A stretch of 64,000 nucleotides of DNA from Flavobacteriia bacterium (GCA_947463445.1 CANHRS010000006.1:1-64000), one strand, 5' to 3'; shown: positions 50,263 to 60,713, counted from the first letter of the stretch. Notes: generated from the sequence alone by a model not told the origin. Numbers and translations: made by a program.

Positions 50263-50287
50263 TTATAGGTTTTCTTTTGAAAGAAGA

Positions 50288-50321
50288 AAGGTTGATTCAG
50301 AGATGAATCAACCTTTTTTTG
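50288..50321 (+). terminator. Rho-independent terminator after the HU gene
   Basis: GGTTGATTC-agagat-GAATCAACC-TTTTTTT. Confidence 0.85.
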
Positions 50322-50414
50322 TTGGTTGGGTTTTGGGTCTTAACTTATTTTTTATTACATCCCGTCATTTGGTCAGTTATTATTTATACACAACTAAATA
50401 GTTTCGTAATAAAT

Positions 50415-50942
50415 TTATTTTTTCATTAATTCATTTATTAAAACTGAATCTTTTGAATTGTTAGCAAAATCCCAAACTGTGCTTTTTAGATAAGTTTTGA
50501 AAATTGAATCTTTATAAATAGGTTTATCGTAAGTTCCAATATTCATTATTTGTTTTCTTTTTAGTTTAATTAAGTCATTATTAAACTCAATAATTTTAAA
50601 ATGATATAAAGGAATTTTATATCCACTAATTGGTGCTTCATTATCTATAAATAAACTGTCAGCTTGAATTGACCAACAAACCGAATACTGTAAACTAGCA
50701 CAATAATTATTATCTCCGTAATACAAACTGAATTTAAAGTATCTAGATTTGTTAAATGTCCATGTAGAGTTTGGAATATCGATACAATCGTCTTTTCCAG
50801 AGACAATAGCATTACTTAAACTATAGTACAAATTATCCACTATTTTACTTTCAAGTACATGATTTATTATATCTGGTTTATCTTTCTCTTTGACACAACT
50901 TGCTAAAATTATCAATAGCAATAAAAATAAATAATTTCTCAT
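50415..50942 (-). CDS. Hypothetical lipoprotein
   Basis: MRNYLFLLLLIILASCVKEKDKPD lipobox. Confidence 0.65.
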   Translation of the reverse strand: MRNYLFLLLLIILASCVKEKDKPDIINHVLESKIVDNLYYSLSNAIVSGKDDCIDIPNSTWTFNKSRYFKFSLYYGDNNYCASLQYSVCWSIQADSLFIDNEAPISGYKIPLYHFKIIEFNNDLIKLKRKQIMNIGTYDKPIYKDSIFKTYLKSTVWDFANNSKDSVLINELMKK

Positions 50943-50958
50943 ATTTAAGTTTTTGTAT

Positions 50959-50994
50959 AATGAGACTGTTCAGATTGAATTAAACAGTCTCATT
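50959..50994 (-). terminator. Hairpin (probable terminator) between two minus-strand genes
   Basis: AATGAGACTGTT-cagattgaatta-AACAGTCTCATT, perfect 12-bp stem; weak T-run. Confidence 0.6.
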
Positions 50995-51004
50995 AAATAT
51001 TATT

Positions 51005-51562
51005 TTAAAATTGATAACCAACTTTCCAATTAAATTCTATTGGTAATCCAGTGGTTAAAAACCAACCAACTCCACCAGCAACTTCATTGACTGAGGAAGA
51101 CAAAGCGTCTGTAGTTGTTTTGTAATCATAAGTTGGTGTTGTATAAAATCTTACTCCAAAATATGGTTCAATCGTAAAATGATTAGCAACTAAAAATTTA
51201 TACCCACAACCTAAACCACCACCAAACACAGAGGAACGTGTATTAGAATAAAAATCTGGATTAATGTCAGCAGTTGTTAAATTTCCGTAGCCTAATTTAA
51301 ACTGACCGAAAAAACCATCATCATTTCCATTTTTGCCATAAACTCTAACAAAAGGTTCAATTATAGGACCTTGCCAATTTGCAAAATACCAATTCATATT
51401 TGCCCCTAAAGTAAACTGTTTATTCAATGGCATTTCATACTGAATTCTAGCTTTAGGATTAAGTAATCCAAATCCAGCAGAACCGTTTCCTTTCCAACTT
51501 TGCGCTTTAGCGGATGACAAAGCCAACAAAATTGTTGAAACTGTAAAAATTAACTTTTTCAT
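51005..51562 (-). CDS. Outer-membrane beta-barrel protein
   Basis: MKKLIFTVSTILLALSSAKAQ signal peptide; GYKFLVANHFTIEPYFGVRFYTTPTYDY. Confidence 0.72.
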   Translation of the reverse strand: MKKLIFTVSTILLALSSAKAQSWKGNGSAGFGLLNPKARIQYEMPLNKQFTLGANMNWYFANWQGPIIEPFVRVYGKNGNDDGFFGQFKLGYGNLTTADINPDFYSNTRSSVFGGGLGCGYKFLVANHFTIEPYFGVRFYTTPTYDYKTTTDALSSSVNEVAGGVGWFLTTGLPIEFNWKVGYQF

Positions 51563-51585
51563 TTTATTTTCGATTTTAAGTTTAC

Positions 51586-53136
51586 TTATTGAAGGACAAT
51601 TTTTCTTGTGTCTTTTACAATTTGTTTTCCATCAATTATTTGAACAGTATAAACTCCTCTTGCTCCAAATTGTGAAGTATTGATAGTAAACAATTGTTGA
51701 TTTATTAAAGAAGAGAAAACAGATTTTCCTAATGCATCAGTTATCTTGATGGTGCTTCCAGATAATTGAGTAAAGTCTCCAGTATTGATATAGATAATAT
51801 CACTTGTTGGATTTGGATAAATTTTAATCTCTGTTGTACCAATTATATTATTTAACCCAGCAAAATGTGCTTTGATAATAAGAGTATCCGTTACACTTAT
51901 ATGAGTTGTTACTGTATCATTTTTTGTAGAGGTGCAAACGATTCCAGTTGTATCAAAGACAATCGTAGAACGAGTTGCTGAACCACTACAATTATTTGAA
52001 TTCGTATAGTTATAAGTTATGGTTTTATTACCTAACCCAGCTAACTTAGGATTAAAACTTGAACCACTAATTCCAGAACCTATATATGTTCCACCACTTG
52101 GGTTTCCAACTAATGTAATTTCATTTGAATTATTATTAATAAATGCATTTAATGAAGCTAAACTTACAATAGGATTTGGATTAACAATAATACTTGTAAT
52201 TGTACTTGTTGTACTACAAGTACCATCAATTACTTTTACGGTGTAATTTCCGGAAATATTTGAAGTATAAGAGCTTGAATATGCATTATTTATTAGACTA
52301 TTATTACTGAACCATTCATAACTATATCCGACTCCTGTTGAAGCATTTAGAGTAACTGAATTACCTTCACAAAAAGTTGTTGAACTTTGGGGATCGATAG
52401 TAGCAATTGGATTAGTACAACTTTTAAAAAGTGCGGTTATTTCTTCTTGGACTAAAGCTCTATTCCAAATACCGATTTCATCAATATTTCCTTTATAAAA
52501 TTGAGCCAAATTTGCCCCACAACCAAAATAAAAATCTAAATCATTAATGATTGAACCAGATAATACCCAAGTTTGTGTTATGTCTTTAATATTATCTATA
52601 TAAATAGTTGTTTGTACTCCATTTTCCCAAATCGAAACAAAGTGATGCCAATTTCCATCATTTATAGTTTTACTACCTCTTAATTCTTTATGATTACTTA
52701 ACCCTGCATTTACTTGTTGCATATTATATGCATTACCTTGCCAACCAGTACCACACGCAAAAGCAGAACTTGTATTAATATTTCCACTATATTTTGAAAT
52801 TATATATTTGTCAATGTTAGTAGAGCTAATATCATGTTTTACCCAAAATGAAAGACTCAATGATTGACCAGTTTGGATATTTAAACTACTGTTATTTGTA
52901 ACTTTTACATAATTAGTCATGCCATTAAATTTATAAGCACTATTGCTTGTTCCATCATGTCCAGTTGTTAGTGTTGCTCCATTCACTTTGCCATTATTTC
53001 CATTTCCAGATTCATCATAAGCATTACCATTGAAAGGCCACCAACCAATTAATCCATTCTTGGGAATATAAGAAGGAGTTTGTGCTATTATACTACTACC
53101 AAGTAATAGTGATAATATTAAGCTTTTTATTTTCAT
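51586..53136 (-). CDS. LamG-domain secreted protein with T9SS type A sorting domain
   Basis: LIGWWPFNGNAYDESGNGNNGKVNGATLT (LamG); C-terminus EIKIYPNPTSDIIYINTGDF...GVYTVQIIDGKQIVKDTRKIVLQ. Confidence 0.88.
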   Translation of the reverse strand: MKIKSLILSLLLGSSIIAQTPSYIPKNGLIGWWPFNGNAYDESGNGNNGKVNGATLTTGHDGTSNSAYKFNGMTNYVKVTNNSSLNIQTGQSLSLSFWVKHDISSTNIDKYIISKYSGNINTSSAFACGTGWQGNAYNMQQVNAGLSNHKELRGSKTINDGNWHHFVSIWENGVQTTIYIDNIKDITQTWVLSGSIINDLDFYFGCGANLAQFYKGNIDEIGIWNRALVQEEITALFKSCTNPIATIDPQSSTTFCEGNSVTLNASTGVGYSYEWFSNNSLINNAYSSSYTSNISGNYTVKVIDGTCSTTSTITSIIVNPNPIVSLASLNAFINNNSNEITLVGNPSGGTYIGSGISGSSFNPKLAGLGNKTITYNYTNSNNCSGSATRSTIVFDTTGIVCTSTKNDTVTTHISVTDTLIIKAHFAGLNNIIGTTEIKIYPNPTSDIIYINTGDFTQLSGSTIKITDALGKSVFSSLINQQLFTINTSQFGARGVYTVQIIDGKQIVKDTRKIVLQ

Positions 53137-53292
53137 AACAATTTGATTTTTAGTTTAAAAATTCAAATCTACCTTATCCATTACTACTATTTTTTATCAT
53201 TTATTATACGTAGATATTTCACTCCTAAACGTATCGTTATAGAAAGTTTTCGTATCAAGTCAAAAAAATAGAAATTCAATTTTATTTGTAAA

Positions 53293-53573
53293 AAAAGAGA
53301 TTACGGAAATCAAAAAAGTGAATCTTCGATGAAATAGGATTGAAGCTGTTAGCTCAAGACTTTAAACAGATACGCTCAATGAAGCAAATCACGCAATAAG
53401 AATTGGCGTATCGTTCAGAATTAACACTTTCTCAAATTGCACGGATTGAAACTGTAAGGATTAATCCAACAGTATCCTCCATGTTTCGGATTGCGAAAGC
53501 TTTGGATGTAAATATTATTGAATTGTTCGATTTTGAATCATTAGAAATCACTCCATTAGCAAAAGAAAAGTAA
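53293..53573 (+). pseudogene. XRE/HTH-family transcriptional regulator interrupted by an in-frame TAA (5' boundary approximate)
   Basis: Frame reads ...LLAQDFKQIRSMKQITQ*ELAYRSELTLSQIARIETVRINPTVSSMFRIAKALDVNIIELFDFESLEITPLAKEK*; TAA at 53397-53399. Confidence 0.75.
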
Positions 53574-56500
53574 TCCTTACTTGTGTTCCAGATAAACTAG
53601 AATCAAATATATTTAAGTTTGTTGTTTCGTAATTGAAGACGGTTGTTTCAAACTCTCGATTTAGTAAATCCAATCTATCTTTCGTTAATTTTTGACCAAA
53701 TGATTTATGAAAAGAATTTGAAGCTCCTTCATCAAATCCAGTGCCATTATCTCGGATTGTACAAATTAGTTTTCCTGCATCGATGAAGAAATATATATCA
53801 ATCGTTTGTTGTTTATCAGAATCATGTTCAAAGGCATGTTCAAAGGCATTTTCTATGAATGGTTGCAAAATCAAAGGCGGTATGAGTGTTCTATATTTAT
53901 CAATTGAATTATCCATTTTAATTGAAGTTGTAACCTTATCAAATCGCATTTTCTGCACATTCATATAACTTTCAAGAAAACGAATTTCTGTTTCTAATGG
54001 CATTAATTTTTCCGATGCATTTTCAAGAGTTTGACGAATCAGTTTCGAAAACTCTCCAAGGTAATGCAAAGCATTGGTTGTGTCATTATCTATTATGTAA
54101 TTCTGAATGGAATTTATTGCATTGAAAGTGAAATGCGGATTCATTTGAGCTCTTAGAGCCTCTAATTTGGTTTCTGTCAGCTTATTTGTTACTTCCGCTT
54201 TTTCTCGTTCTCTGTGGTTAATAACTCGAATTCGATATCGAATGATTAGAAAAGTTAACGTTATAAAGATTAGCAATACCAAAGTAATAAACCAAGTTGT
54301 TTTCCAGAATGGTGGAGTGATGATTAAAGTGATTACTTTGGTTTGAAACCTACTTCCAGTTCCAGTATTTTTACCTTCCATATGAATTAAATATTTTCCA
54401 ATCGGAAGACCTAATAATTGTAGATTTCCATTTGGTTGGAATTTACTCCATGCATTAGAAAGACCATCAATTTTGTAACGATACTCATTTTTGTTAGCAT
54501 TGAAAGAATTAATGGATGAAAATAATATTTGTAAATCATTTTGTTTGTATGTTAATTCTATCTTTTCATTTGAAATAGTCCCCCAAGTATAGTCTAGTTT
54601 TTTAGTGTAACGATTTCCATTTACATAAAGTTCGTTAATTCTAATTGGTGCTTTCCTTTGGTTAATTTCATTTAGAATCGATTTAGTGTTTAACTTAATA
54701 AGACCATTATTGCTTCCAATCCAAAGATTTGCATTTTTGTCTTTAACACAATCATTAAACTGTATATCTTCTATCCCTTCAGATTTGTCTAGCAATTTAA
54801 AAAAACGATTGTTTTTCAGGATGTTAATTCCTTTGTTAGTTCCTATGAAATAAGTCCCGTCATCATATTCAATAAAAGAAATCGAAGTACCAACAATGTC
54901 TTTGTATGGTTTAAATTCTTTAATTATAAGCAATTTCTGACCATCCCATTTTGTAACGAATACACTTCCATTATTTGCACCAATAATTAATTCATTTTTG
55001 TTATTTAAAATTAGCTCTTTAATGTTATTCTCTTTAAATTTTTGTTGTTGAATTAATGATGTAAATTTGCCATTCTCCAATAAGAATAAACCTTTAGAAC
55101 TTGAACCAAACCAAATTAACTTTCCTTGTTTAACAATCTTATTTATATCACTAGGAATACTTTGACCACTTTTGAAATAAGTAGCATTATTGATTCTGTC
55201 GAATTTATTTTGAAGTAAATTTACTCTACCATACATGTGAGAATAATATAATCTGTCCTTATCATCAAAAACAGAATGACCACCATCAGAACCATAAATA
55301 TGTTTAATTTCTAATTTTGAATCAAAACAGAAAAGACCCCAAGTAGTATTTACCCATACATTACTCTCATTATCCATAACAATATTAAATGAAGTAAAAC
55401 CCTCAGGTTTGTTTAGTCGGATATAATCTAAATCTACTTGGAGTAATTTTGGATGAGTTTTGATATATCTTTTCACCTTTTGTTGAAGTGAATTTTTTGA
55501 AATAACAATTGGCTTTTTCGCTTTTTTCAGTATTATTATATTGTCTTTACCTCCAATCCACATTGTACCTTCTTTTTCTAAAAACAGCTCATGTATTTGA
55601 AGTTCTTTTAATCCAAAGAAAGACGAATTGAATAGTTCTATTTGTTTACTTAAATCAACTATAAAGATTCCCTTATCAATAGAGCCAACCCAAATTTGTT
55701 TTGATTCTTGGTCATAATAATTGCACCACAATCCATTGGAAGTAATATTGGCTTTTTCGGTAACATTTGTAATTGAATTATTTTTAAACTCAAACAACCC
55801 CCCATTTGGGTCAGTAACATTCCATGCAGAACAATAGATTGAATTTATAGATTTTGAATAATTCCAAATAATTGGATTTGTAGTTGAGTGTATTTTTCCA
55901 CTTTCAATATTTTTAGTGTAAAGAATTTTGTCGTAACTAGAACAATAATAAATGTTTGAATTATGAAAGCTTGAGTATACAATATTTAGATAAAATATGC
56001 TATCTAATTTGCTTTCTTTCAGTTGCTTGTTTATGGATAATTTATATACCCCATTATAACTCGAAGTAATCCATATTTTGTCTTTGAATTCATCGATTCC
56101 AACTATTTGAAACCCTAGAATTCCATTTTTCTTTTGAAATGATTTAAACTTTTTCCCATTAAAAATACTCAACCCATTTTCGGTTGCTAGTATTAAACAA
56201 TTATGGGTTTTTGAATAATGAATTTTACGAATATTATTATTTATTAATCCGTTCTTTTCATTGAAATAAGTAAACTTTTCACCATCAAATTTTGCTAATC
56301 CATTGCCATAAATAGAAAACCACAAATTGTGTTCTTTATCTTCTACGATTGACCAAACTTGGGTATATTTTAACCCATTTGATTCATTATAAACTTTATA
56401 GTTTTTGCCATCGTACCTACAAAGTCCAGCATCTGTTCCAATCCACATATAATCTCTAGAATCTTTGAAGAAACATTTGATGTTATTACTTGGTAAACCT

Positions 56501-56592
56501 TCATTTAAAGTAATATTTTTGCTAGGGATTGATTGAGCAATGGTAATTCCAATACAAATAAAACTTAAAATAAAACAAAGTATAAGCCTCAT
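53548..56592 (-). CDS. Two-component-regulator-propeller sensor with Y_Y_Y domain and LytS/YehU-type histidine kinase domain
   Basis: Repeated WIGTDAGLCRYDGKNYK / WIGSNNGLIKL propeller motifs; LRAQMNPHFTFNAINSIQNYI (His_kinase family). Confidence 0.92.
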   Translation of the reverse strand: MRLILCFILSFICIGITIAQSIPSKNITLNEGLPSNNIKCFFKDSRDYMWIGTDAGLCRYDGKNYKVYNESNGLKYTQVWSIVEDKEHNLWFSIYGNGLAKFDGEKFTYFNEKNGLINNNIRKIHYSKTHNCLILATENGLSIFNGKKFKSFQKKNGILGFQIVGIDEFKDKIWITSSYNGVYKLSINKQLKESKLDSIFYLNIVYSSFHNSNIYYCSSYDKILYTKNIESGKIHSTTNPIIWNYSKSINSIYCSAWNVTDPNGGLFEFKNNSITNVTEKANITSNGLWCNYYDQESKQIWVGSIDKGIFIVDLSKQIELFNSSFFGLKELQIHELFLEKEGTMWIGGKDNIIILKKAKKPIVISKNSLQQKVKRYIKTHPKLLQVDLDYIRLNKPEGFTSFNIVMDNESNVWVNTTWGLFCFDSKLEIKHIYGSDGGHSVFDDKDRLYYSHMYGRVNLLQNKFDRINNATYFKSGQSIPSDINKIVKQGKLIWFGSSSKGLFLLENGKFTSLIQQQKFKENNIKELILNNKNELIIGANNGSVFVTKWDGQKLLIIKEFKPYKDIVGTSISFIEYDDGTYFIGTNKGINILKNNRFFKLLDKSEGIEDIQFNDCVKDKNANLWIGSNNGLIKLNTKSILNEINQRKAPIRINELYVNGNRYTKKLDYTWGTISNEKIELTYKQNDLQILFSSINSFNANKNEYRYKIDGLSNAWSKFQPNGNLQLLGLPIGKYLIHMEGKNTGTGSRFQTKVITLIITPPFWKTTWFITLVLLIFITLTFLIIRYRIRVINHREREKAEVTNKLTETKLEALRAQMNPHFTFNAINSIQNYIIDNDTTNALHYLGEFSKLIRQTLENASEKLMPLETEIRFLESYMNVQKMRFDKVTTSIKMDNSIDKYRTLIPPLILQPFIENAFEHAFEHDSDKQQTIDIYFFIDAGKLICTIRDNGTGFDEGASNSFHKSFGQKLTKDRLDLLNREFETTVFNYETTNLNIFDSSLSGTQVRITFLLLME

Positions 56593-57354
56593 CTATACAG
56601 TTCTATTTTTATAAATAAAACTTACCAATTGTTCACTTTTACGCACAGAAACGTCAAGTTTTACACCAGTAGTCATGGTTACAGAATATCCTTCCACTCG
56701 GCTATAACTTGATATGTAATTCAAATTAACTAATGTAGATTTATGTATTCGAAAGAAAACGTTGTTGGGTAAGGTTTCTTCCAAATACTTCAACGTTTTA
56801 GTTACCGTAATTTCACGACCTTGAAGTGTAATAATCTTAGAATAGTTGTCCATACCTTCACAGTAGACAATGTTGGATATCTTTTCTAATTCGTATCCAG
56901 TTGAAGTAGGTAAGGCTATTTTATTAAATTGAGTAGAGTCTGTATTTAAGTTTTCTAGCAAAGCATTAATTCGTTGTTGATTAGTGGTAGCTGTTTGTTT
57001 ACGTTCAAGACGTTTAATAGCATCATTTAAGTCAACAAAATTAATTGGCTTCAATAGGTAATCAATCGCAGAATGTTTGATAGCATCGATTGCGTAGTTT
57101 TTATGAGCAGTAGTGAAAATGATGTCAAAAAACACATTATCAAAGTACTTGAATAACTGAAATCCATCTTCGCCTTTCATTTCAATATCTAAAAAGATAA
57201 GTTCTGGATGAAGTTTGTTAATCAATTCCACGCCTTGACTTACAGATTCCACAGCACCTAAAACAATTAGTTTCGTTCCGAAGTATTGACTAATTAGCTT
57301 TTCAAGAAATTCTCTTGCTGGTTTTTCATCATCGATAATAATGCATGTAATCAT
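56593..57354 (-). CDS. LytTR-family response regulator
   Basis: CIIIDDEKPAREFLEKL; PELIFLDIEMKGEDGF; YLLKPINFVDL; FFRIHKSTLVNLNYI. Confidence 0.95.
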   Translation of the reverse strand: MITCIIIDDEKPAREFLEKLISQYFGTKLIVLGAVESVSQGVELINKLHPELIFLDIEMKGEDGFQLFKYFDNVFFDIIFTTAHKNYAIDAIKHSAIDYLLKPINFVDLNDAIKRLERKQTATTNQQRINALLENLNTDSTQFNKIALPTSTGYELEKISNIVYCEGMDNYSKIITLQGREITVTKTLKYLEETLPNNVFFRIHKSTLVNLNYISSYSRVEGYSVTMTTGVKLDVSVRKSEQLVSFIYKNRTV

Positions 57355-57685
57355 GTGTGATAATGTAATGAGTAAATTCTTATATACTTACGACAAAACT
57401 AAAGTAATTAATCAGAATTATATTCTTCATTTATTTTTCGTTGGGATATTTTGGTGAACGATATATTTCGACGTAGGAGTGTTAAAATTTCCAGATAGTA
57501 CAGTCGTTTTAGTTTTAAAAAGAAAATAAACTAAAATATTCTGCAAGTATTTCATATACCGGAGTGCTAAAATTGCTGTTTTTGACACTATAAAGTAATG
57601 ATTCAATAAATAAGTTTGTTTATAAAAGGAAGAATATAGAAGCAAAAAACCCAATAAACACTGGGTGTTCACTGGGTTTTTCTAG

Positions 57686-57759
57686 CGCTCTCTCCTGGGC
57701 TCGAACCAGGGACCCTCTGATTAACAGTCAGATGCTCTAACCAACTGAGCTAAGAAAGC
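57686..57759 (-). tRNA. tRNA-Asn(GTT)
   Basis: Minus strand GCTTTCTTAGCTCAGTTGGTTAGAGCATCTGACTGTTAATCAGAGGGTCCCTGGTTCGAGCCCAGGAGAGAGCG; cloverleaf with anticodon loop CTGTTAA and GGTTCGAGCC T-loop. Confidence 0.95.
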
Positions 57760-57839
57760 AATTCACAACTCCGACTGAATTGTGAGTGCAAATATATATA
57801 AAAAATTTAATTCCAATATATTTTTGCAATTTTTTTTAC

Positions 57840-58289
57840 TTAAAAATCATCTTCGTCAATAGAGAAATCTTCTAGAGCTGAGTCAACATATTCATTATCA
57901 TCATTTTCAACTTCGTCGATAATATCTTCCGTCATGGTTCCATCGAATTTTGCAGGACGTAAAATGTTTGTTTGGGCAACATTTAGGCGAATTTCTGTAC
58001 GTACAAATCCGTCTTCCATCGTATACGCTTTTGCAAAAGGGGAACCAATTAGTTCCACCAATGCACCTTTTTTAAGGAAGTCAAGTATGCGTAAGTTTGC
58101 TCCTTCTTTTTTCCAAATCGTACAATTTACCCACGTTGTTTTTGTTTTTGATTCACCAGAGCGTTTGTCTCTCCAGTTTTTGTTGTGTGCAACAGGAAAG
58201 TTAATCGCAATCACACCTCTGTCCATCGTTTTAAGTGTAGCGTCTTTTCCAATGTTTCCGATAAGTCTGGTTTCAAATACTGTAGCCAT
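57840..58289 (-). CDS. ssb: Single-stranded DNA-binding protein
   Basis: RLIGNIGKDATLKTMDRGVIAINFPVAHN...TTWVNCTIW; acidic C-terminus ending IDEDDF. Confidence 0.92.
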   Translation of the reverse strand: MATVFETRLIGNIGKDATLKTMDRGVIAINFPVAHNKNWRDKRSGESKTKTTWVNCTIWKKEGANLRILDFLKKGALVELIGSPFAKAYTMEDGFVRTEIRLNVAQTNILRPAKFDGTMTEDIIDEVENDDNEYVDSALEDFSIDEDDF

Positions 58290-58371
58290 ATTGTTATTTA
58301 TTAATCGTTTAAGGTTGAAAATTAAAAAAAGAATTTTGAATATGCAAATTCAGAAGTCTGAAATTTTAATG

Positions 58372-58755
58372 TTACTTTTTGTACACATATACTTTATGAC
58401 CATTCATGTTTTGTGTGATGGTTAAGTTGTTATCTGTAATGCTTGTGAAATCATACCCTTGATCGTCATATCCTCCTTCTGGTTTTGTGCGAGAAATTGA
58501 AATTGAACCGGATTTCAATAAAGCATATGTTCCATAGGTTACTTTTGGAATACCTTTGGTTGTTTTTGTTTCTGTGATTGTGCCACCACGACCATCCGGC
58601 GCAAAATGAAGTTGTTCTTTATAGTCCGTGTCTAGGGATTGGTCATCAATCGAAACTAAATACCACATACCTGCTATTTTTTTATTGGTCGTAGCTTCCG
58701 GTGAGCAAGAAAATAACGCAAGTAATAAAGTACTAAATACAACGATTTGTTTCAT
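58372..58755 (-). CDS. Lipocalin-like lipoprotein
   Basis: Lipobox LLALFSCS; KKIAGMWYLVSID...GTYALLKSGSISISRTKPEGG. Confidence 0.65.
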   Translation of the reverse strand: MKQIVVFSTLLLALFSCSPEATTNKKIAGMWYLVSIDDQSLDTDYKEQLHFAPDGRGGTITETKTTKGIPKVTYGTYALLKSGSISISRTKPEGGYDDQGYDFTSITDNNLTITQNMNGHKVYVYKK

Positions 58756-58790
58756 GGTTTTATTTTTTTTAAGTAAAAATAGAAATCTTT

Positions 58791-59843
58791 TTATAGCAAA
58801 CGTTTGTGGTAACGTTGAATATCTATTTCGCGGTCTAGGTTTTTGTCATTTAATATAAAGTCTGTCATTTCTTTGGCGAGTAGGGGAGCCATTAGATACC
58901 CTTTTGTTCCTAATCCGTTAAAGATACTTAGTGCGGGGAAGTGTATGTGTTTTCCTAGAAGCGGTCTTCGGTCTAGTACTGTTGGTCTTATTCCTGCTTC
59001 CTGATCTAGTACTTCGAAATTACACGAGCTTAGGTTTTGGAGATGACCAATGAGTTCTGAACGCGCTGCTTCCGTTGTGTGTAGTGTAGGGTCGTCCCAG
59101 GCGTAGGTTGCTCCAACGCGGTAAATAGTATCTTTTACAGGTAGTGTAAAACATTTTCGGTTTAGTGATTCTGAGTTTGATATATCTTCGGAAGTGATTG
59201 TAATTGTTTCTCCCTTGGTTGCTTGTAATGGTAAATAGTTAAACCATGGGTTTTCTAGTCCATGGTACCCTTCGCAAAAAATGATTTTTGCAAATTGTTC
59301 GCCTTTATAGGTTGCGTTTTGAGGATCGATATCCTTGTATTGGATTTTTTCTATGCGCAATCGCTTTGTTTGTTGTAACCACTTAAAAGCATCGTCTAAC
59401 AATTGTTTGGTAGAAATATACGCTGCATTTAATACTTCTCCGGTTCCGTAGGTGTTAATTACCGAAGTGTTCTTGTGGTCCGAATCATCTAGCGGCTTGA
59501 GGTATGCTTGGTATTCTTCTAAATTTTGTTTTTTTACCCAGAAATCATATTCTTGTTGGTGTGCAAACGCACGTCTAATTGGAATTGGGTGGAAATAGGT
59601 TTGACCCCATTCAGTCGTTGCCTCTGCATAAAATTGTTTTGCATAGGGTAAAAATTCATCTACACGCCAACTTTTTGCCATGCGACGGAATACCATCGGA
59701 TTGATAAGTCCTGCAGCGATACGGGAACTGTGATTTTTCCCTGCATCAATCACTTCAAATGGGATGTTTCGTTTGTCTAGGTGTCTTGCAAGTGCTACGC
59801 CAGCGATTCCTGCGCCTACGAGTAATATTTTTTGTTGTTCCAT
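58791..59843 (-). CDS. FAD-dependent oxidoreductase (DAO family)
   Basis: KILLVGAGIAGVALARHLDKRNIPFEVID; AGIRPTVLDRRPLLGKH; FNGLGTKGYLMAPLLA. Confidence 0.92.
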   Translation of the reverse strand: MEQQKILLVGAGIAGVALARHLDKRNIPFEVIDAGKNHSSRIAAGLINPMVFRRMAKSWRVDEFLPYAKQFYAEATTEWGQTYFHPIPIRRAFAHQQEYDFWVKKQNLEEYQAYLKPLDDSDHKNTSVINTYGTGEVLNAAYISTKQLLDDAFKWLQQTKRLRIEKIQYKDIDPQNATYKGEQFAKIIFCEGYHGLENPWFNYLPLQATKGETITITSEDISNSESLNRKCFTLPVKDTIYRVGATYAWDDPTLHTTEAARSELIGHLQNLSSCNFEVLDQEAGIRPTVLDRRPLLGKHIHFPALSIFNGLGTKGYLMAPLLAKEMTDFILNDKNLDREIDIQRYHKRLL

Positions 59844-60589
59844 TATTTGGCAATTGCTAAAGTAATTATACTAATTTTTAGTTGTGGATGGTGGTTTTGT
59901 ATTTCTTTCACACATACTTCTAAAGTAGATCCAGTGGTTACAACATCGTCAACCAATGCGATGTTTTGGTAGTTGTTTAATTCGTTTATATCCAACTTAA
60001 ATGTGTTTTGTACATTTTCCCACCGCTTAAATCTTCCTTTTTTTGTTTGACTATCACCATGTTTGATTCTTTTTAATAGTTTCTCATTACATGGGATATT
60101 ACTTGTTTGTCTTATTCCTTCTGCTAATAATTGGCTTTGGTTGTAGCCGCGTTGGTACGCCTTTTTTATATGTAATGGAATTGGAATTAAACAGTCAACC
60201 TCTTTAAATTTAGCTATTTTTAAAAGGTTAACACCTATTCTCCTTCCCATTTCTAGGGCTAAGTTTTTTTTGTTTTGGTATTTAATACCATGTAATATTT
60301 GTTGGGTGCTTATTTCTTTTTCAAAATGTAGAAGACTATAGGTTGCTTCTAGCTTAATTCTGCCCCAAAAAAGTTTATCTAGTTTACTTGCTTCTTGGAA
60401 CTTTTCGAATTGTGTATAATGTAGCTCGGTTTCGCAGAGGTGACAAATTTGAATTTTTTTATTGTTTGTTTCTGCGTTACAAATTAAACAGGTATTGGGA
60501 TAAATTAAATGACTTAAATCTGCTTTCCATTCAACTAATTTTTTTTGCCAATTTCGGTATACGGATAGTGTTTTAGTGTGTTGCGACAT
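59843..60589 (-). CDS. ComF-family phosphoribosyltransferase
   Basis: CLICNAETNNKKIQICHLC zinc finger; IPIPLHIKKAYQRGYNQSQLLAEGI; NIALVDDVVTTGSTLEVC. Confidence 0.94.
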   Translation of the reverse strand: MSQHTKTLSVYRNWQKKLVEWKADLSHLIYPNTCLICNAETNNKKIQICHLCETELHYTQFEKFQEASKLDKLFWGRIKLEATYSLLHFEKEISTQQILHGIKYQNKKNLALEMGRRIGVNLLKIAKFKEVDCLIPIPLHIKKAYQRGYNQSQLLAEGIRQTSNIPCNEKLLKRIKHGDSQTKKGRFKRWENVQNTFKLDINELNNYQNIALVDDVVTTGSTLEVCVKEIQNHHPQLKISIITLAIAK

Positions 60590-60713
60590 ATGTAAACAAT
60601 TGGATGTTAAAAAGGGTCATTTTTTTTTCTTGACAGGTGTTTGTATATGGTGTAAATTTATACAAAACTCTTGTAATATAAGTGAGTAAAAAACTTGAAT
60701 TATTTTCAAAATA

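Noticed and set aside
57427-57672. 81-aa minus ORF beside tRNA-Asn
   Set aside because: No homology signal; AT-rich intergenic DNA
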